From: Bacteroidales bacterium | GTDB taxonomy: Bacteria; Bacteroidota; Bacteroidia; Bacteroidales; Marinilabiliaceae | DNA: 51,658 nucleotides | Direction of reading: 5' to 3' | Assembly (NCBI GenBank): GCA_017539645.1 | Contig: JAFYCM010000054.1 | Coordinates: 1 to 51,658, forward strand | In this document: in pieces, positions 1-8,446 of the stretch | Layout of the letters: each line of letters opens with the position of its first letter | Numbering within the stretch: position 1 is the first letter of the stretch | Notes under the pieces: generated by a model | Databases searched by the model: none | What the model was told of the DNA's origin: nothing | The model's input: the letters and a program-made list of their open reading frames with translations, nothing else | Position numbers and translations under genes: made by a program

Positions 1-27
1 CAGTTGCATTATGTCATGAAATCAAAC

Positions 28-1488
28 CTAATTCTCAAGATTTATAGCGTAGTAGGCTATTTTGCCGTTCGGATAGACACCCGCAATGAAGAGGCCTTCG
101 CTTGCGTTGAGCACTATCTTGTTGAAATCGTCGGGCGATGTAACGGGCTGGCGGTTGGCTTTGGTGATGATGAAGCCTTCGCGAATGCCGCAATCTTTCA
201 TCTTGCCGTTGCCAAGTTTCTTCACTTTGATGCCGTAGCGTAGTCCGAGGCGATCGAGATCTTTGTCGCTAACTTTTTCGAGTGTTGCGCCGAGCAGTTC
301 ATTTTGATCACCAAACTTTATTATGCCCGTTGTGCCTCGCACGTTGCGCAGCGTAACAGATACCTCTTTCTCTTTACCCTTGTGCCAAACGCGCAGTTTT
401 ACGGTTTCGCCTGGGTGATACATACCTACTTTGCCTTGCAATTCGGGCACCGTAGATACGCTCTCGCCATTTATACTAAGTATTACGTCGCCCGTTTCTA
501 TGCCAGCCTCTTTAGCTGCACCGCCATCGGCAACACCGCCTACGTATATGCCGTCAAGGTTGTCGCGGCCAGTCTCCTTTTGCAAATCGTCGTTCATCTC
601 GCGAATCTGTACGCCAAGCAGCGCACGTTGAACTTCGCCGTATTGCTTCAAATCTTGCGCTACTTTCTGGGCAATATTCGATGGTACTGCGAACGAATAG
701 CCTGTATATGAGCCAGTTTGTGAAGCAATCGCTGTGTTTATACCTATAACTTCACCATGTGTATTTACAAGCGCGCCACCACTATTGCCAGGGTTGACAG
801 CCGCATCGGTCTGTATGAAGCTCTCAATAGCCATACTATTAGAATTTATGCCCACCTGACGCGCTTTGGCCGAGATGATGCCCGCAGTAACCGTGCTGGT
901 GAGGTTGAACGGATTGCCAACAGCCAAAACCCATTCGCCAACCTTCATGGCATCGGAATTGCCGAAACTCAAGGCGTGCAAACCAGTTGCGTCAATCTTG
1001 ATAAGCGCGATGTCGGTTGTTGGGTCAGTGCCTATGAGCGTAGCGGGGAAAGAGCGGCGATCGTTGAGCACAACCTCTATTTGGTCGGCGCTCTCAATCA
1101 CGTGGTTATTAGTAACTATGTAGCCATCTTCGGAGATAATTACGCCAGAGCCACTGCCAGTGACGCGAGGTTGCTGCGGCGTTTGCTGCTGCTGAAATTG
1201 TGGACCGAAGAAGAATTGCCACAGCGGGTCGGATGAGCCATATTGCTGTTGGCGCGAGTTGTCTTGCAGAATCTTCACGTGCACAACGCCGTTGATTGTC
1301 GATTCGGCAGCCTCGGTGAAGTCCGTAGGCGCGTAATTGGCTATTGTGCGTATTTCCGTTTGAACGGCATTGGTGTTCGCAGCTTGCTCAACGACGTCTT
1401 TCGTCTCGAAGTGCGAATATAGATAAGCTCCCATTGCAGCACAGGCGGTTGCACCAACGGCTGCTAATACATACTTTCTTACGTTCAT
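28..1488 (-). CDS. Periplasmic serine protease, HtrA/DegP (Do) family
   Basis: A 486-residue trypsin-like protease with two PDZ domains that would degrade or refold damaged envelope proteins in the periplasm. An N-terminal hydrophobic stretch (about residues 4-24) looks like an uncleaved signal anchor or signal peptide. The catalytic triad is readable: His129 in TNNHVI, Asp159 in TTDIAL and Ser236 in NPGNSGG. A Gln-rich loop precedes the catalytic domain. PDZ1 follows at roughly 285-370 and a shorter, more diverged PDZ2 at about 390-486. An in-frame ATG lies 39 bases upstream, but the start at 1488 puts the basic residues and hydrophobic signal at the true N-terminus. It is transcribed alone from a good Bacteroidota-type promoter and is separated by about 240 bases from the operon behind it. 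The family call is firm; whether it is DegP- or DegQ-like is open. Confidence 0.95.
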   Translation of the reverse strand: MNVRKYVLAAVGATACAAMGAYLYSHFETKDVVEQAANTNAVQTEIRTIANYAPTDFTEAAESTINGVVHVKILQDNSRQQQYGSSDPLWQFFFGPQFQQQQTPQQPRVTGSGSGVIISEDGYIVTNNHVIESADQIEVVLNDRRSFPATLIGTDPTTDIALIKIDATGLHALSFGNSDAMKVGEWVLAVGNPFNLTSTVTAGIISAKARQVGINSNSMAIESFIQTDAAVNPGNSGGALVNTHGEVIGINTAIASQTGSYTGYSFAVPSNIAQKVAQDLKQYGEVQRALLGVQIREMNDDLQKETGRDNLDGIYVGGVADGGAAKEAGIETGDVILSINGESVSTVPELQGKVGMYHPGETVKLRVWHKGKEKEVSVTLRNVRGTTGIIKFGDQNELLGATLEKVSDKDLDRLGLRYGIKVKKLGNGKMKDCGIREGFIITKANRQPVTSPDDFNKIVLNASEGLFIAGVYPNGKIAYYAINLEN

Positions 1489-1545
1489 GATTTCTGATTT
1501 TTTATGGTTTACTTGTTTGTCTATCATTTTTCAAAATTCACGCTG

Positions 1546-1576
1546 CAAAGATGAAACGTCAAGTTTCTGCCACAAA
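1546..1576 (-). promoter_or_regulatory. Bacteroidota-type promoter of the HtrA gene
   Basis: Read on the minus strand, TTTG (1576-1573) is followed after exactly 19 bases by CATCTTTG (1553-1546). This matches the Bacteroidota primary sigma consensus (TTTG, 19-21 bases, TAnnTTTG) at all but one position. It lies 58 bases upstream of the chosen protease start. Confidence 0.6.
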
Positions 1577-1728
1577 AACTTTTCAACGTACATGCTGAAA
1601 TTCAAAACAATACTATTTGTATATAAATAATGATGATACGTTGAAGAAAAGTCTACGTATGATGTCTGCAACGAGTTGTTTGCATACGTATGGGCGCCAG
1701 TACATCGTAAATATGTACCACGTAAACA

Positions 1729-2868
1729 CTAAAAAGCTTCGCGAATATTGAAATAGATAGCGCCCTCGCCACGCGAACTATAGCCTCCATCGAGGCGAAT
1801 GTTCAAGCCTTGCTTGGGAAAAACCTTGAAACGCAGTCCGCCGCCTACAATAAGGTGCGCATCGTATAGAATTTTGTCGGCGGTGTGCGTTGCATTTCCT
1901 GCTCCAGCCCACGCCACTGCTCCAATGCGCCAAAAGAGCGGAAACCGAAATTCACCCTGCATAAGCCACGCCGCATTGTCGACATATTTCAGATTATGAC
2001 CTATGGCGCGCGCCAAACGTGTGCCAGCAAATGTCGATTTGTGGTGAAATGGGGCGTTGCTGCCCGTCAGCTGCGCGTATGCCTGCATAGCCAGAACACT
2101 TTCGTCGCCAATGGCTATATACCTACGTACGTCGGCAGTGAAGTTGCTAAATTCATGTTGTCCGCCGAGCCATTTGCCGTAATATAAATATCTGAATTTC
2201 AGCAGCCAACCACTTCTCGGATAGAGTTTATCGTCGCGATTATCGTAGGCAATGAGCGGACCGAGACCATTGTCCCAGCCATCAGCATCGGTCATCTCGA
2301 CGCGGGCGGCTTCTTCGCCATCTATATTCTTATACTTATGATTGCAGAAATCGGTCGTTGCGCCAATCTGCCAGCGGCTTTCATATATATATGTATAGAA
2401 ATCGCACGTAAACAGACTTCGATAGACGTTCATCGTTGCTTCTACCGATTTTCGCCGCTGGTTGCCTACGTTGTAGAAATCGTCGGGAAGGTAGAAAAAT
2501 TCGGCTTTGGCGGTTATTGTGGAGCGGCGCGTTAGGTAAACATCGGCATCGCATTGCACCTCAAACATACCTTTTGTCGACACAAGCGCCGAAGGTGTTA
2601 TGGTAGTCCACGGGCGTTCCGCGTGTTTGAGGCGTATCATAGGCATTACGCCAACTGAGAGCCCTGTTCTGTCGGCATACGAAGCCGCAGGATAAACAGC
2701 CATTTCCCACGAATCTTTTTCAATTGTTAGCGCGTGCAATATCTTCTCGCACAGACCAATAGCTTTTTCGGGGAACGATTTTGATGCGGTGTCGCTCACG
2801 GCCGCCGATTGCGAACGCGCGTGGAGGCATAATAATATTACGAAGGCGAGCAGAGCGTAGCGTTTCAT
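1729..2868 (-). CDS. Outer-membrane beta-barrel protein, Omp85/surface-antigen (D15) type
   Basis: A 379-residue exported protein with a signal peptide (about residues 1-20, ending near ARSQS) and a sequence dominated by alternating aromatic and polar strands. The stretch at 203-221, with the DNRDD and YPRSGW motifs, is the hallmark of the BamA/TamA-like surface-antigen barrel, and the chain ends in phenylalanine as outer-membrane barrels usually do. No POTRA domains are present, so it is a short barrel-only member. Such proteins occur in Bacteroidota as uncharacterised envelope proteins, and its substrate or partner is unknown. Its ATG overlaps the TGA of the DUF4294 gene (ATGA), so the two are translationally coupled. 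It is the last gene of the menB-nfo-DUF4294 operon. Confidence 0.8.
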   Translation of the reverse strand: MKRYALLAFVILLCLHARSQSAAVSDTASKSFPEKAIGLCEKILHALTIEKDSWEMAVYPAASYADRTGLSVGVMPMIRLKHAERPWTTITPSALVSTKGMFEVQCDADVYLTRRSTITAKAEFFYLPDDFYNVGNQRRKSVEATMNVYRSLFTCDFYTYIYESRWQIGATTDFCNHKYKNIDGEEAARVEMTDADGWDNGLGPLIAYDNRDDKLYPRSGWLLKFRYLYYGKWLGGQHEFSNFTADVRRYIAIGDESVLAMQAYAQLTGSNAPFHHKSTFAGTRLARAIGHNLKYVDNAAWLMQGEFRFPLFWRIGAVAWAGAGNATHTADKILYDAHLIVGGGLRFKVFPKQGLNIRLDGGYSSRGEGAIYFNIREAF

Positions 2869-3467
2869 TGTATTATGCCGTCATCAATCATCCAAACTAT
2901 GCGCTCAATCTCTTTATCCTCACCTTTAGCCTCGTATTCCGCTTTGAGGTTCGAGCCGAAGATGCGCGCCACACCTTGCCATAGGAATGCCGAAAAACGT
3001 CCACGCAGCGTGCGAATGAGTTCGTAGCTTGTGTCGCCAGTCTCTCGGTCGATAAGTTTTATAAGTACGCGTCCTTGCGAAATGGTGAGTTTGCGCAGTG
3101 GCTGTTCAAATTCGGCAAAGAGTTTTTTCTCCTCTTGATCGAGATATTTTTTGCGCGCTTTAGGGTCGGTGATATGTGCCAGACTGTCGTTTATGGCGTT
3201 TATACGTACTGCTGCAATGCGCGCGTATGGCAATGTTTTCTTGACGTTGCGCACCAATTTATTGTATCGCGCAATCTGTCGTTTCGTTCTGTGGCGCATC
3301 TTGCCATAGCAGCGAATCTCTTTCAGGTTTACGTGCGGTAGTGTGTCGCCATCAACCACACGGCCACGCGTTATAAGCGTAGCACTGATTGTAGTAGTGG
3401 TAGCTTGGGCCGCAACTTCTAAAAGTGCTATAGTTATAAATATTAATATGCAGAACAGACGCCTCAC
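2865..3467 (-). CDS. DUF4294 family exported protein
   Basis: A 200-residue protein with a clear signal peptide (about 1-20, ending VAAQA). The body contains the DUF4294 signature: GDTLPHVNL, then a basic [20 protein letters not shown]-type helix, then [29 protein letters not shown] spread over roughly residues 128-158. The family is restricted to Bacteroidota and has no known biochemical role; the conserved charged helix and envelope location suggest a periplasmic structural or assembly function, which is inference. The start codon is GTG, overlapping the nfo stop codon (GTGA), and its own stop overlaps the barrel gene that follows. This strict coupling to an outer-membrane barrel hints at a joint envelope role. 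Confidence 0.8.
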   Translation of the reverse strand: MRRLFCILIFITIALLEVAAQATTTTISATLITRGRVVDGDTLPHVNLKEIRCYGKMRHRTKRQIARYNKLVRNVKKTLPYARIAAVRINAINDSLAHITDPKARKKYLDQEEKKLFAEFEQPLRKLTISQGRVLIKLIDRETGDTSYELIRTLRGRFSAFLWQGVARIFGSNLKAEYEAKGEDKEIERIVWMIDDGIIQ

Positions 3468-4306
3468 TTTGCAGCTTTCTTGAGCATATCAATCTCGTCG
3501 GGCCAGATGGCTTCGTCTGGAGTTTCGAGTATCAGAGGAATGCCATCGAAACGTGGGTCGGCCATGATACGGCGGAAACAATCGATACCAATTTCGCCTT
3601 TGCCAATGCTCTCGTGTCGGTCTACTTTTGATCCGCTCGGCTTTTTGGCATCGTTGAGGTGCATACCACGTAAGTATTTTATACCCACAGTATTATCGAG
3701 TTCATCCCAAGCCTTATTCCATTCATATTCGTCGTGCAGGTCGTAGCCAGCAGCAAACGCATGACAGGTATCTATACAAACTCCCACGCGCGACTTGTCG
3801 TTCACGCCCTCTATGATGCGCTGCAAATGCCAAAAAGCAAAGCCGACATTGCTGCCTTGTCCCGCGGTATTTTCAATCACAGCAACTACGTTTTTTGTAG
3901 CATCGAGCGCCATATTTATGCTCTCAGCCACGCGGTCGAGGCACTCTTCAACGCTGATTTGCTTCAGGTGGCTGCCTGGATGAAAATTGAGCATCGAGAG
4001 TCCCAGTCGATCGCAACGGCGTAGCTCTTCGGTGAACGACTCGCGCGATTTGCGAAGACCTTCCTCGTCGGGACTGCCAAGATTTATAAGGTAGCTATCG
4101 TGTGGAAGCACTTGCGATGCCGTGTAGCCACACTCTTTCATTGCTTTTTGGAAAGCGGCTGCCTCTTCGTCGCTAATCTCCTTAGCTATCCATTGACGCT
4201 GATTTTTGGTGAACAAAGCAAACGCTGTTGCTCCTATAGCTTTGGCGTTGAGTGGTGCGTTCTGCAGTCCACCCGATGAACTCACATGTGCTCCGACGTA
4301 TTTCAT
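3464..4306 (-). CDS. nfo: Endonuclease IV (AP endonuclease)
   Basis: A 280-residue AP endonuclease family 2 enzyme that nicks DNA 5' of abasic sites in base excision repair. Zinc-ligand motifs are all readable: [11 protein letters not shown] at the N-terminus, [36 protein letters not shown] with [13 protein letters not shown], and a C-terminal LILETP. Length is normal for the family. The ATG at 4306 is chosen because the family begins close to KYVGAHVS and the next possible in-frame upstream start is only a TTG. It begins 5 bases after the menB stop and its stop overlaps the GTG of the DUF4294 gene, so it sits in the middle of one operon. Confidence 0.96.
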   Translation of the reverse strand: MKYVGAHVSSSGGLQNAPLNAKAIGATAFALFTKNQRQWIAKEISDEEAAAFQKAMKECGYTASQVLPHDSYLINLGSPDEEGLRKSRESFTEELRRCDRLGLSMLNFHPGSHLKQISVEECLDRVAESINMALDATKNVVAVIENTAGQGSNVGFAFWHLQRIIEGVNDKSRVGVCIDTCHAFAAGYDLHDEYEWNKAWDELDNTVGIKYLRGMHLNDAKKPSGSKVDRHESIGKGEIGIDCFRRIMADPRFDGIPLILETPDEAIWPDEIDMLKKAAK

Positions 4307-4311
4307 GATTT

Positions 4312-5112
4312 TCAATTTTTGAAATTGGGTTTGCGTTTTTCGAGGAATGCACGTCCACCTTCTTGCGCCTCGTCTGTCATATAATATAGCATGGTAGCAT
4401 CGCCGGCAAGTTCCTGAATGCCAGCTTGTCCGTCGAGCTCTGCATTTAGTCCAGCCTTAATCATACGCAAGGCTAATGCCGAATGCTGCATCATCTCTTC
4501 TGCCCATTTCACAGTTTCGTCTTCGAGTTGTTCGGGCGGAACTACGCAATTGACAAGGCCCATGTCGAGAGCCTCTTGCGCTGTATATTGACGACAAAGG
4601 AACCATATCTCGCGGGCTTTTTTCTGTCCCACAAGACGAGCCAAATATGAAGAACCAAATCCAGCATCGAAACTGCCAACTTTAGGGCCAGTCTGGCCGA
4701 AACGCGCGGTAGACGAAGCTATCGACAAATCGCATACCACATGCAACACATGACCGCCACCTATGGCATAACCATTCACCATTGCTATGACGGGTTTGGG
4801 CAACGAACGAATCTGCTTCTGCACCTCCAGCACGTTGAGGTGTGGCATACCTTCGTTGTCCAGATAGCCGCCACGGCCTTTCACATGCATATCGCCACCA
4901 GCACAAAATGCTACGTCGCCAGCACCGGTGAGCACCACAACCTTAATCTCACGCTTCATGGCGCAAATGCGCAAAGCATCGCTCATCTCGCTGACTGTGA
5001 GCGGTGTAAAAGCATTACGATAGCGTTCGCGGTTGATTGTAATTTTGGCTATGCCATTGTATATATCAAATAGAATCTCCTTGTAGTCCTTGATTTTTGT
5101 CCACTCTCTCAT
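4312..5112 (-). CDS. menB: 1,4-dihydroxy-2-naphthoyl-CoA synthase
   Basis: A 266-residue crotonase-fold enzyme that closes the naphthoquinone ring (o-succinylbenzoyl-CoA to 1,4-dihydroxy-2-naphthoyl-CoA) in menaquinone synthesis. MenB rather than another enoyl-CoA hydratase is indicated by the RYRNAFTP start, the CAGGD oxyanion loop, the [13 protein letters not shown] segment, and [18 protein letters not shown] followed by [10 protein letters not shown]. An ATG exists at 5133, but a likely -7 box (TATTTTCG on the minus strand, 5143-5136) would put transcription start at about 5129, favouring the ATG at 5112, where the MREWTKI start also fits the family. Other men genes are not in this window, so menB is separated from its usual cluster and heads an operon with nfo. 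Confidence 0.95.
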   Translation of the reverse strand: MREWTKIKDYKEILFDIYNGIAKITINRERYRNAFTPLTVSEMSDALRICAMKREIKVVVLTGAGDVAFCAGGDMHVKGRGGYLDNEGMPHLNVLEVQKQIRSLPKPVIAMVNGYAIGGGHVLHVVCDLSIASSTARFGQTGPKVGSFDAGFGSSYLARLVGQKKAREIWFLCRQYTAQEALDMGLVNCVVPPEQLEDETVKWAEEMMQHSALALRMIKAGLNAELDGQAGIQELAGDATMLYYMTDEAQEGGRAFLEKRKPNFKN

Positions 5113-5405
5113 TGGTAAATATTTATTATGCATTGCGAAAATACGCTAAAAGCCAACATTAGTAAAGTAAAAAGGAACTTTAGTTACGAGTTAGAGATTT
5201 CCAATTACGAGGCATGTAATTCATAAATATCGCAGAGAATAGACAGTGGAAGCACCTCGAAATTTGCAAACTACTACGCGTTCGAACCCCTTTTGAACAA
5301 AAAAATTATCTTTTTTGCGTCATAATCATTAGTAAAATGTGTTTATAACGGTTCATAATAGTTAATTTTGCGCGACACTGAGAAGTTAGCAAAACACTAT
5401 AAAGC

Positions 5406-6230
5406 ATGCTATTATTTCCTAATTGTAAAATCAACTTAGGTCTCAACATCGTTGGAGTTCGTGCAGATGGTTACCACGACCTCGAAACGGTGTTCTATCC
5501 TTTGGCGCTTGCTGATGTTCTTGAAATTATTTTCCCTGAAAATCAGAAAGAAGAGTACGTATGGCAGAGCAGCGGCATTGCGCTCGACATACCCGAAGAG
5601 AAAAACCTTTGTATCAAAGCTCTAAAACTCTTGAAGCGCGAATTCACTATTCCACCTGTAGCTATGCACTTGCGCAAGAATGTGCCGTTTGGTGCTGGGC
5701 TTGGTGGCGGCTCGTCAGATGCGGCATCGGTCATAACAGGCCTGAACATGCTGCTGCACCTGGGTATGTCTACAGAGAAAATGTGCTCTATTGCCGCAAA
5801 GATTGGTGCGGACTGCCCATTTTTTATTGTGAACAAACCTATGTCGGCAGAGGGCATTGGCGAAATTCTCAAACCCATCAACATGCATCTGAAGGGACGA
5901 AAAATCTTACTCGTCAAACCAGATGTAAGTATGTCTACCGCAGAGGCTTACGCTCAGATAGAGTGTAACAAACCAGAACTCGGACCGGCTGACATTGTGG
6001 TTACAAACATTGTGAACTGGCGACGCCGACTGACAAACGATTTCGAGAAACCAGTGTTCGACAAATTCCCTATCTTGGCGCAGATTAAGGAGCAATTGTA
6101 TGCTTCGGGCGCGTCATATGTGGCTATGTCGGGCAGCGGAACGGCAATCTTTGCTATATTCGAAACCACGATACCACAACATCTAAAATTTGCCGACTGC
6201 TTTGTTTGGCACGGCGAACTTGCATATTAA
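5406..6230 (+). CDS. ispE: 4-diphosphocytidyl-2-C-methyl-D-erythritol kinase
   Basis: A 274-residue GHMP kinase that phosphorylates CDP-methylerythritol in the non-mevalonate isoprenoid pathway. The N-terminus NCKINLGLNIVGVRADGYHDL is the IspE signature, with Lys8 in the expected catalytic position. The glycine-rich ATP loop PFGAGLGGGSSDAAS spans about residues 94-108, and Asp135 in GADCPFF matches the catalytic aspartate. A perfect -7 element TAATTTTG lies at 5363-5370, but no -33 element is seen at the right distance. The downstream TPR/phosphatase gene starts 6 bases after the stop, so the two are probably co-transcribed. Confidence 0.95.
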   Translation: MLLFPNCKINLGLNIVGVRADGYHDLETVFYPLALADVLEIIFPENQKEEYVWQSSGIALDIPEEKNLCIKALKLLKREFTIPPVAMHLRKNVPFGAGLGGGSSDAASVITGLNMLLHLGMSTEKMCSIAAKIGADCPFFIVNKPMSAEGIGEILKPINMHLKGRKILLVKPDVSMSTAEAYAQIECNKPELGPADIVVTNIVNWRRRLTNDFEKPVFDKFPILAQIKEQLYASGASYVAMSGSGTAIFAIFETTIPQHLKFADCFVWHGELAY

Positions 6231-6236
6231 TAGCTA

Positions 6237-8444
6237 ATGAAACGACTCGCGACGTACATATTATTATACATCACCATAATATTTATGGTTACGCCGCGTG
6301 CATACGCTCAAGCACCTGAAAATAAGTCCGATATAGAAATAGAAGATGACTTTTTCAAAGCCGTCAACGAGGTCTTTTTTAGTTTTTTGCGTTTCGATTC
6401 TTACGGTTCAAGCATCTGGCTCGACAAAATGAGCAAACTTGCTAAGACAGAGACTCATCGCATAATTATGGAGTGCCTGCGTGCCGATTGCAATATGCTT
6501 ATTTATGGCAATACCGAAGACGCGTTGCCGGCTATAGATGAGGCTGTTGAGTTTTTCAAAGGTGGCGAATCGCGATTGCAGAAATATCTATACGCCATAG
6601 CGCTCAATTCCAAAGGCTACTACATGATGCTTGAGGTCGGCAATAACGAGGCTGAGGCACTTTTCAGAAAAGCTGCGCAAGAGGCCGATAGAGTGGGCGC
6701 ATTACGGTTCCGTAGCTTTGCGCGTATGTTGCAAGTGGAGACGCTCATTCGTAAGCGTAATTATGTAGACGCGCTCTATTATGCACGAAAAGTTGGTTCT
6801 ACTAACAGAAACGATGTTCTTGAGTTTCAGGCAAATGTGATGCTTTACAAAACGTATTCGCAGCTAAAGGCTTACGATGTGGCCGAGATGTATCGCAAGA
6901 AACTTGAGAACAGCGAGCTACTCTATCAGTCGCTCTCGCTCAATGTGGAGTACCAGCTACGCTATGCCGAAGTGCTATTTATGGTTGACGATTATCGCCG
7001 TGCGCGCGTCATTTCGGATAATCTCACCGCCGACGTCACTCACCTCGATCAGCCAATGTTTATTTGGGCTGTGAATATCCAGCGTGCTCGCATTTTGGCA
7101 CTACAAAACGAACTCGAAGAGGCAGAGAAATGTTTGCGCGTATGTATGACAAACAGCAAATATATAGGCTATTATGCCCACGACGCTTTTTTTGCCTACG
7201 CCAACATTCCACTGACCGAGGCCATCATCGCTATCAAGCGTCAGCAATATGCAAAGGCAAAGCAATTGCTTGATGGAATTAATCTTACGCGCGAATTGCG
7301 CATCTCGAACTACTTCCTAAAGCAATATTATAAGACATACGAAAATCTCTATTGCAGCCTCGGCGACTACAAATCGGCCAACAAGACCATAGAGCGCTAT
7401 ATGCACGTAAGTGACTCAATAGCAAGGAATCACATTCGCCAACGCGAACAAGATATGGTTGTATCGTATCAAAACGACACTACCATTTTGAAGCAGCGCG
7501 CATTCTTATATAAGCAGCACGAGGAGGTCATGGATATGTATAAACAGACGATGTTTACTATCATGGTTTCGGTGTCGATTATTTTGCTGCTTGTGCTGCT
7601 CGTGATTCTACAAAAACGCCGTATTTACCTTAAGCAGGAGCTAGAAGAGCAGCGCGCCCACGACCGCCTTGAAGAGGAGGTGAACCGACAGACTGCCGAG
7701 ACTCGCGAGAATAATCGCCTCATTAGCTTGCGCAACGCCGACATAGAGAGAAGCAACCGCTATGCTCAGCTCATCCAGCAAAGTGTTTTACCTTCGGAAG
7801 AACAGCTAAAATCACTGTTTTTGAATGGTGCTTTCCTTCTGAACATTTCGGATGACACGGTGCTTGGCAGTTTCTGTTGGCATAAAAAAATCGACAGCAA
7901 GATATATTTCTTCTGCTGCAGCGTTTCGGAAGGTGGCGTGCCTGGTGCAATGATTTCCATGGTTGTGCTAACGCTCGTCAACGATGAAGTTCGCCAACAT
8001 CGCGACGCAACGGCGGCTCAGTTCTGGAAAAACATCCGCAAAAACACCGGTTATCTATCTGATTCTAACTACAATAGCCGTATAGATATGTCCATTGCCA
8101 TATTCGATACTGAGAAACGCACTTTGAATATTGCATCGGCAAAGCCAAATGTAATTTATACGCACAACAACGAACAGAAATATGTATATACTGCCGGCGA
8201 TGAAATAGCTGATATATACATAGATACGCAGCGAGGCGACATACTGTACCTATTTACGAGCACTTGCAACAAGATATTCCGTACGGATGATGTTGAAGAC
8301 GAAGAGAATCAGCTATTTATGAAACTTCTTGCGAGTGTGGAAGATAGCAATGTAGAAGAACGCAAAGAGTTGTTGCGCAAGGCCATTCTCGAATGGAATA
8401 GCGATAAGCACAAAGGTCTGATGATTTTGTCGGTAATTATTTGA
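6237..8444 (+). CDS. Membrane TPR protein with degenerate SpoIIE/PP2C-like domain (predicted pseudophosphatase)
   Basis: A 735-residue protein. It has an N-terminal signal peptide (about 1-25, YAQA), a long helical periplasmic region with TPR-like repeats (about 40-400), one transmembrane helix (about 439-461), a coiled coil (about 465-515) and a C-terminal SpoIIE-type phosphatase fold (about 515-735). The fold is recognisable from the YAQLIQQSVLPS lead-in and the GVPGAMISM segment, but metal-binding residues are gone. The GDFYW motif is GSFCW (Ser545), the GDATGHGVPG motif is shortened to SVSEGGVPG (from Ser562) without its Asp and His, the TTDG motif is TSTCN, and the terminal DD motif is replaced by SDKHKGLMI. 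It is therefore predicted to be catalytically dead and to act as sensor or regulator of the next gene's product, which has the same architecture. Two bases separate the two genes. Confidence 0.82.
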   Translation: MKRLATYILLYITIIFMVTPRAYAQAPENKSDIEIEDDFFKAVNEVFFSFLRFDSYGSSIWLDKMSKLAKTETHRIIMECLRADCNMLIYGNTEDALPAIDEAVEFFKGGESRLQKYLYAIALNSKGYYMMLEVGNNEAEALFRKAAQEADRVGALRFRSFARMLQVETLIRKRNYVDALYYARKVGSTNRNDVLEFQANVMLYKTYSQLKAYDVAEMYRKKLENSELLYQSLSLNVEYQLRYAEVLFMVDDYRRARVISDNLTADVTHLDQPMFIWAVNIQRARILALQNELEEAEKCLRVCMTNSKYIGYYAHDAFFAYANIPLTEAIIAIKRQQYAKAKQLLDGINLTRELRISNYFLKQYYKTYENLYCSLGDYKSANKTIERYMHVSDSIARNHIRQREQDMVVSYQNDTTILKQRAFLYKQHEEVMDMYKQTMFTIMVSVSIILLLVLLVILQKRRIYLKQELEEQRAHDRLEEEVNRQTAETRENNRLISLRNADIERSNRYAQLIQQSVLPSEEQLKSLFLNGAFLLNISDDTVLGSFCWHKKIDSKIYFFCCSVSEGGVPGAMISMVVLTLVNDEVRQHRDATAAQFWKNIRKNTGYLSDSNYNSRIDMSIAIFDTEKRTLNIASAKPNVIYTHNNEQKYVYTAGDEIADIYIDTQRGDILYLFTSTCNKIFRTDDVEDEENQLFMKLLASVEDSNVEERKELLRKAILEWNSDKHKGLMILSVII

Positions 8445-8446
8445 TA

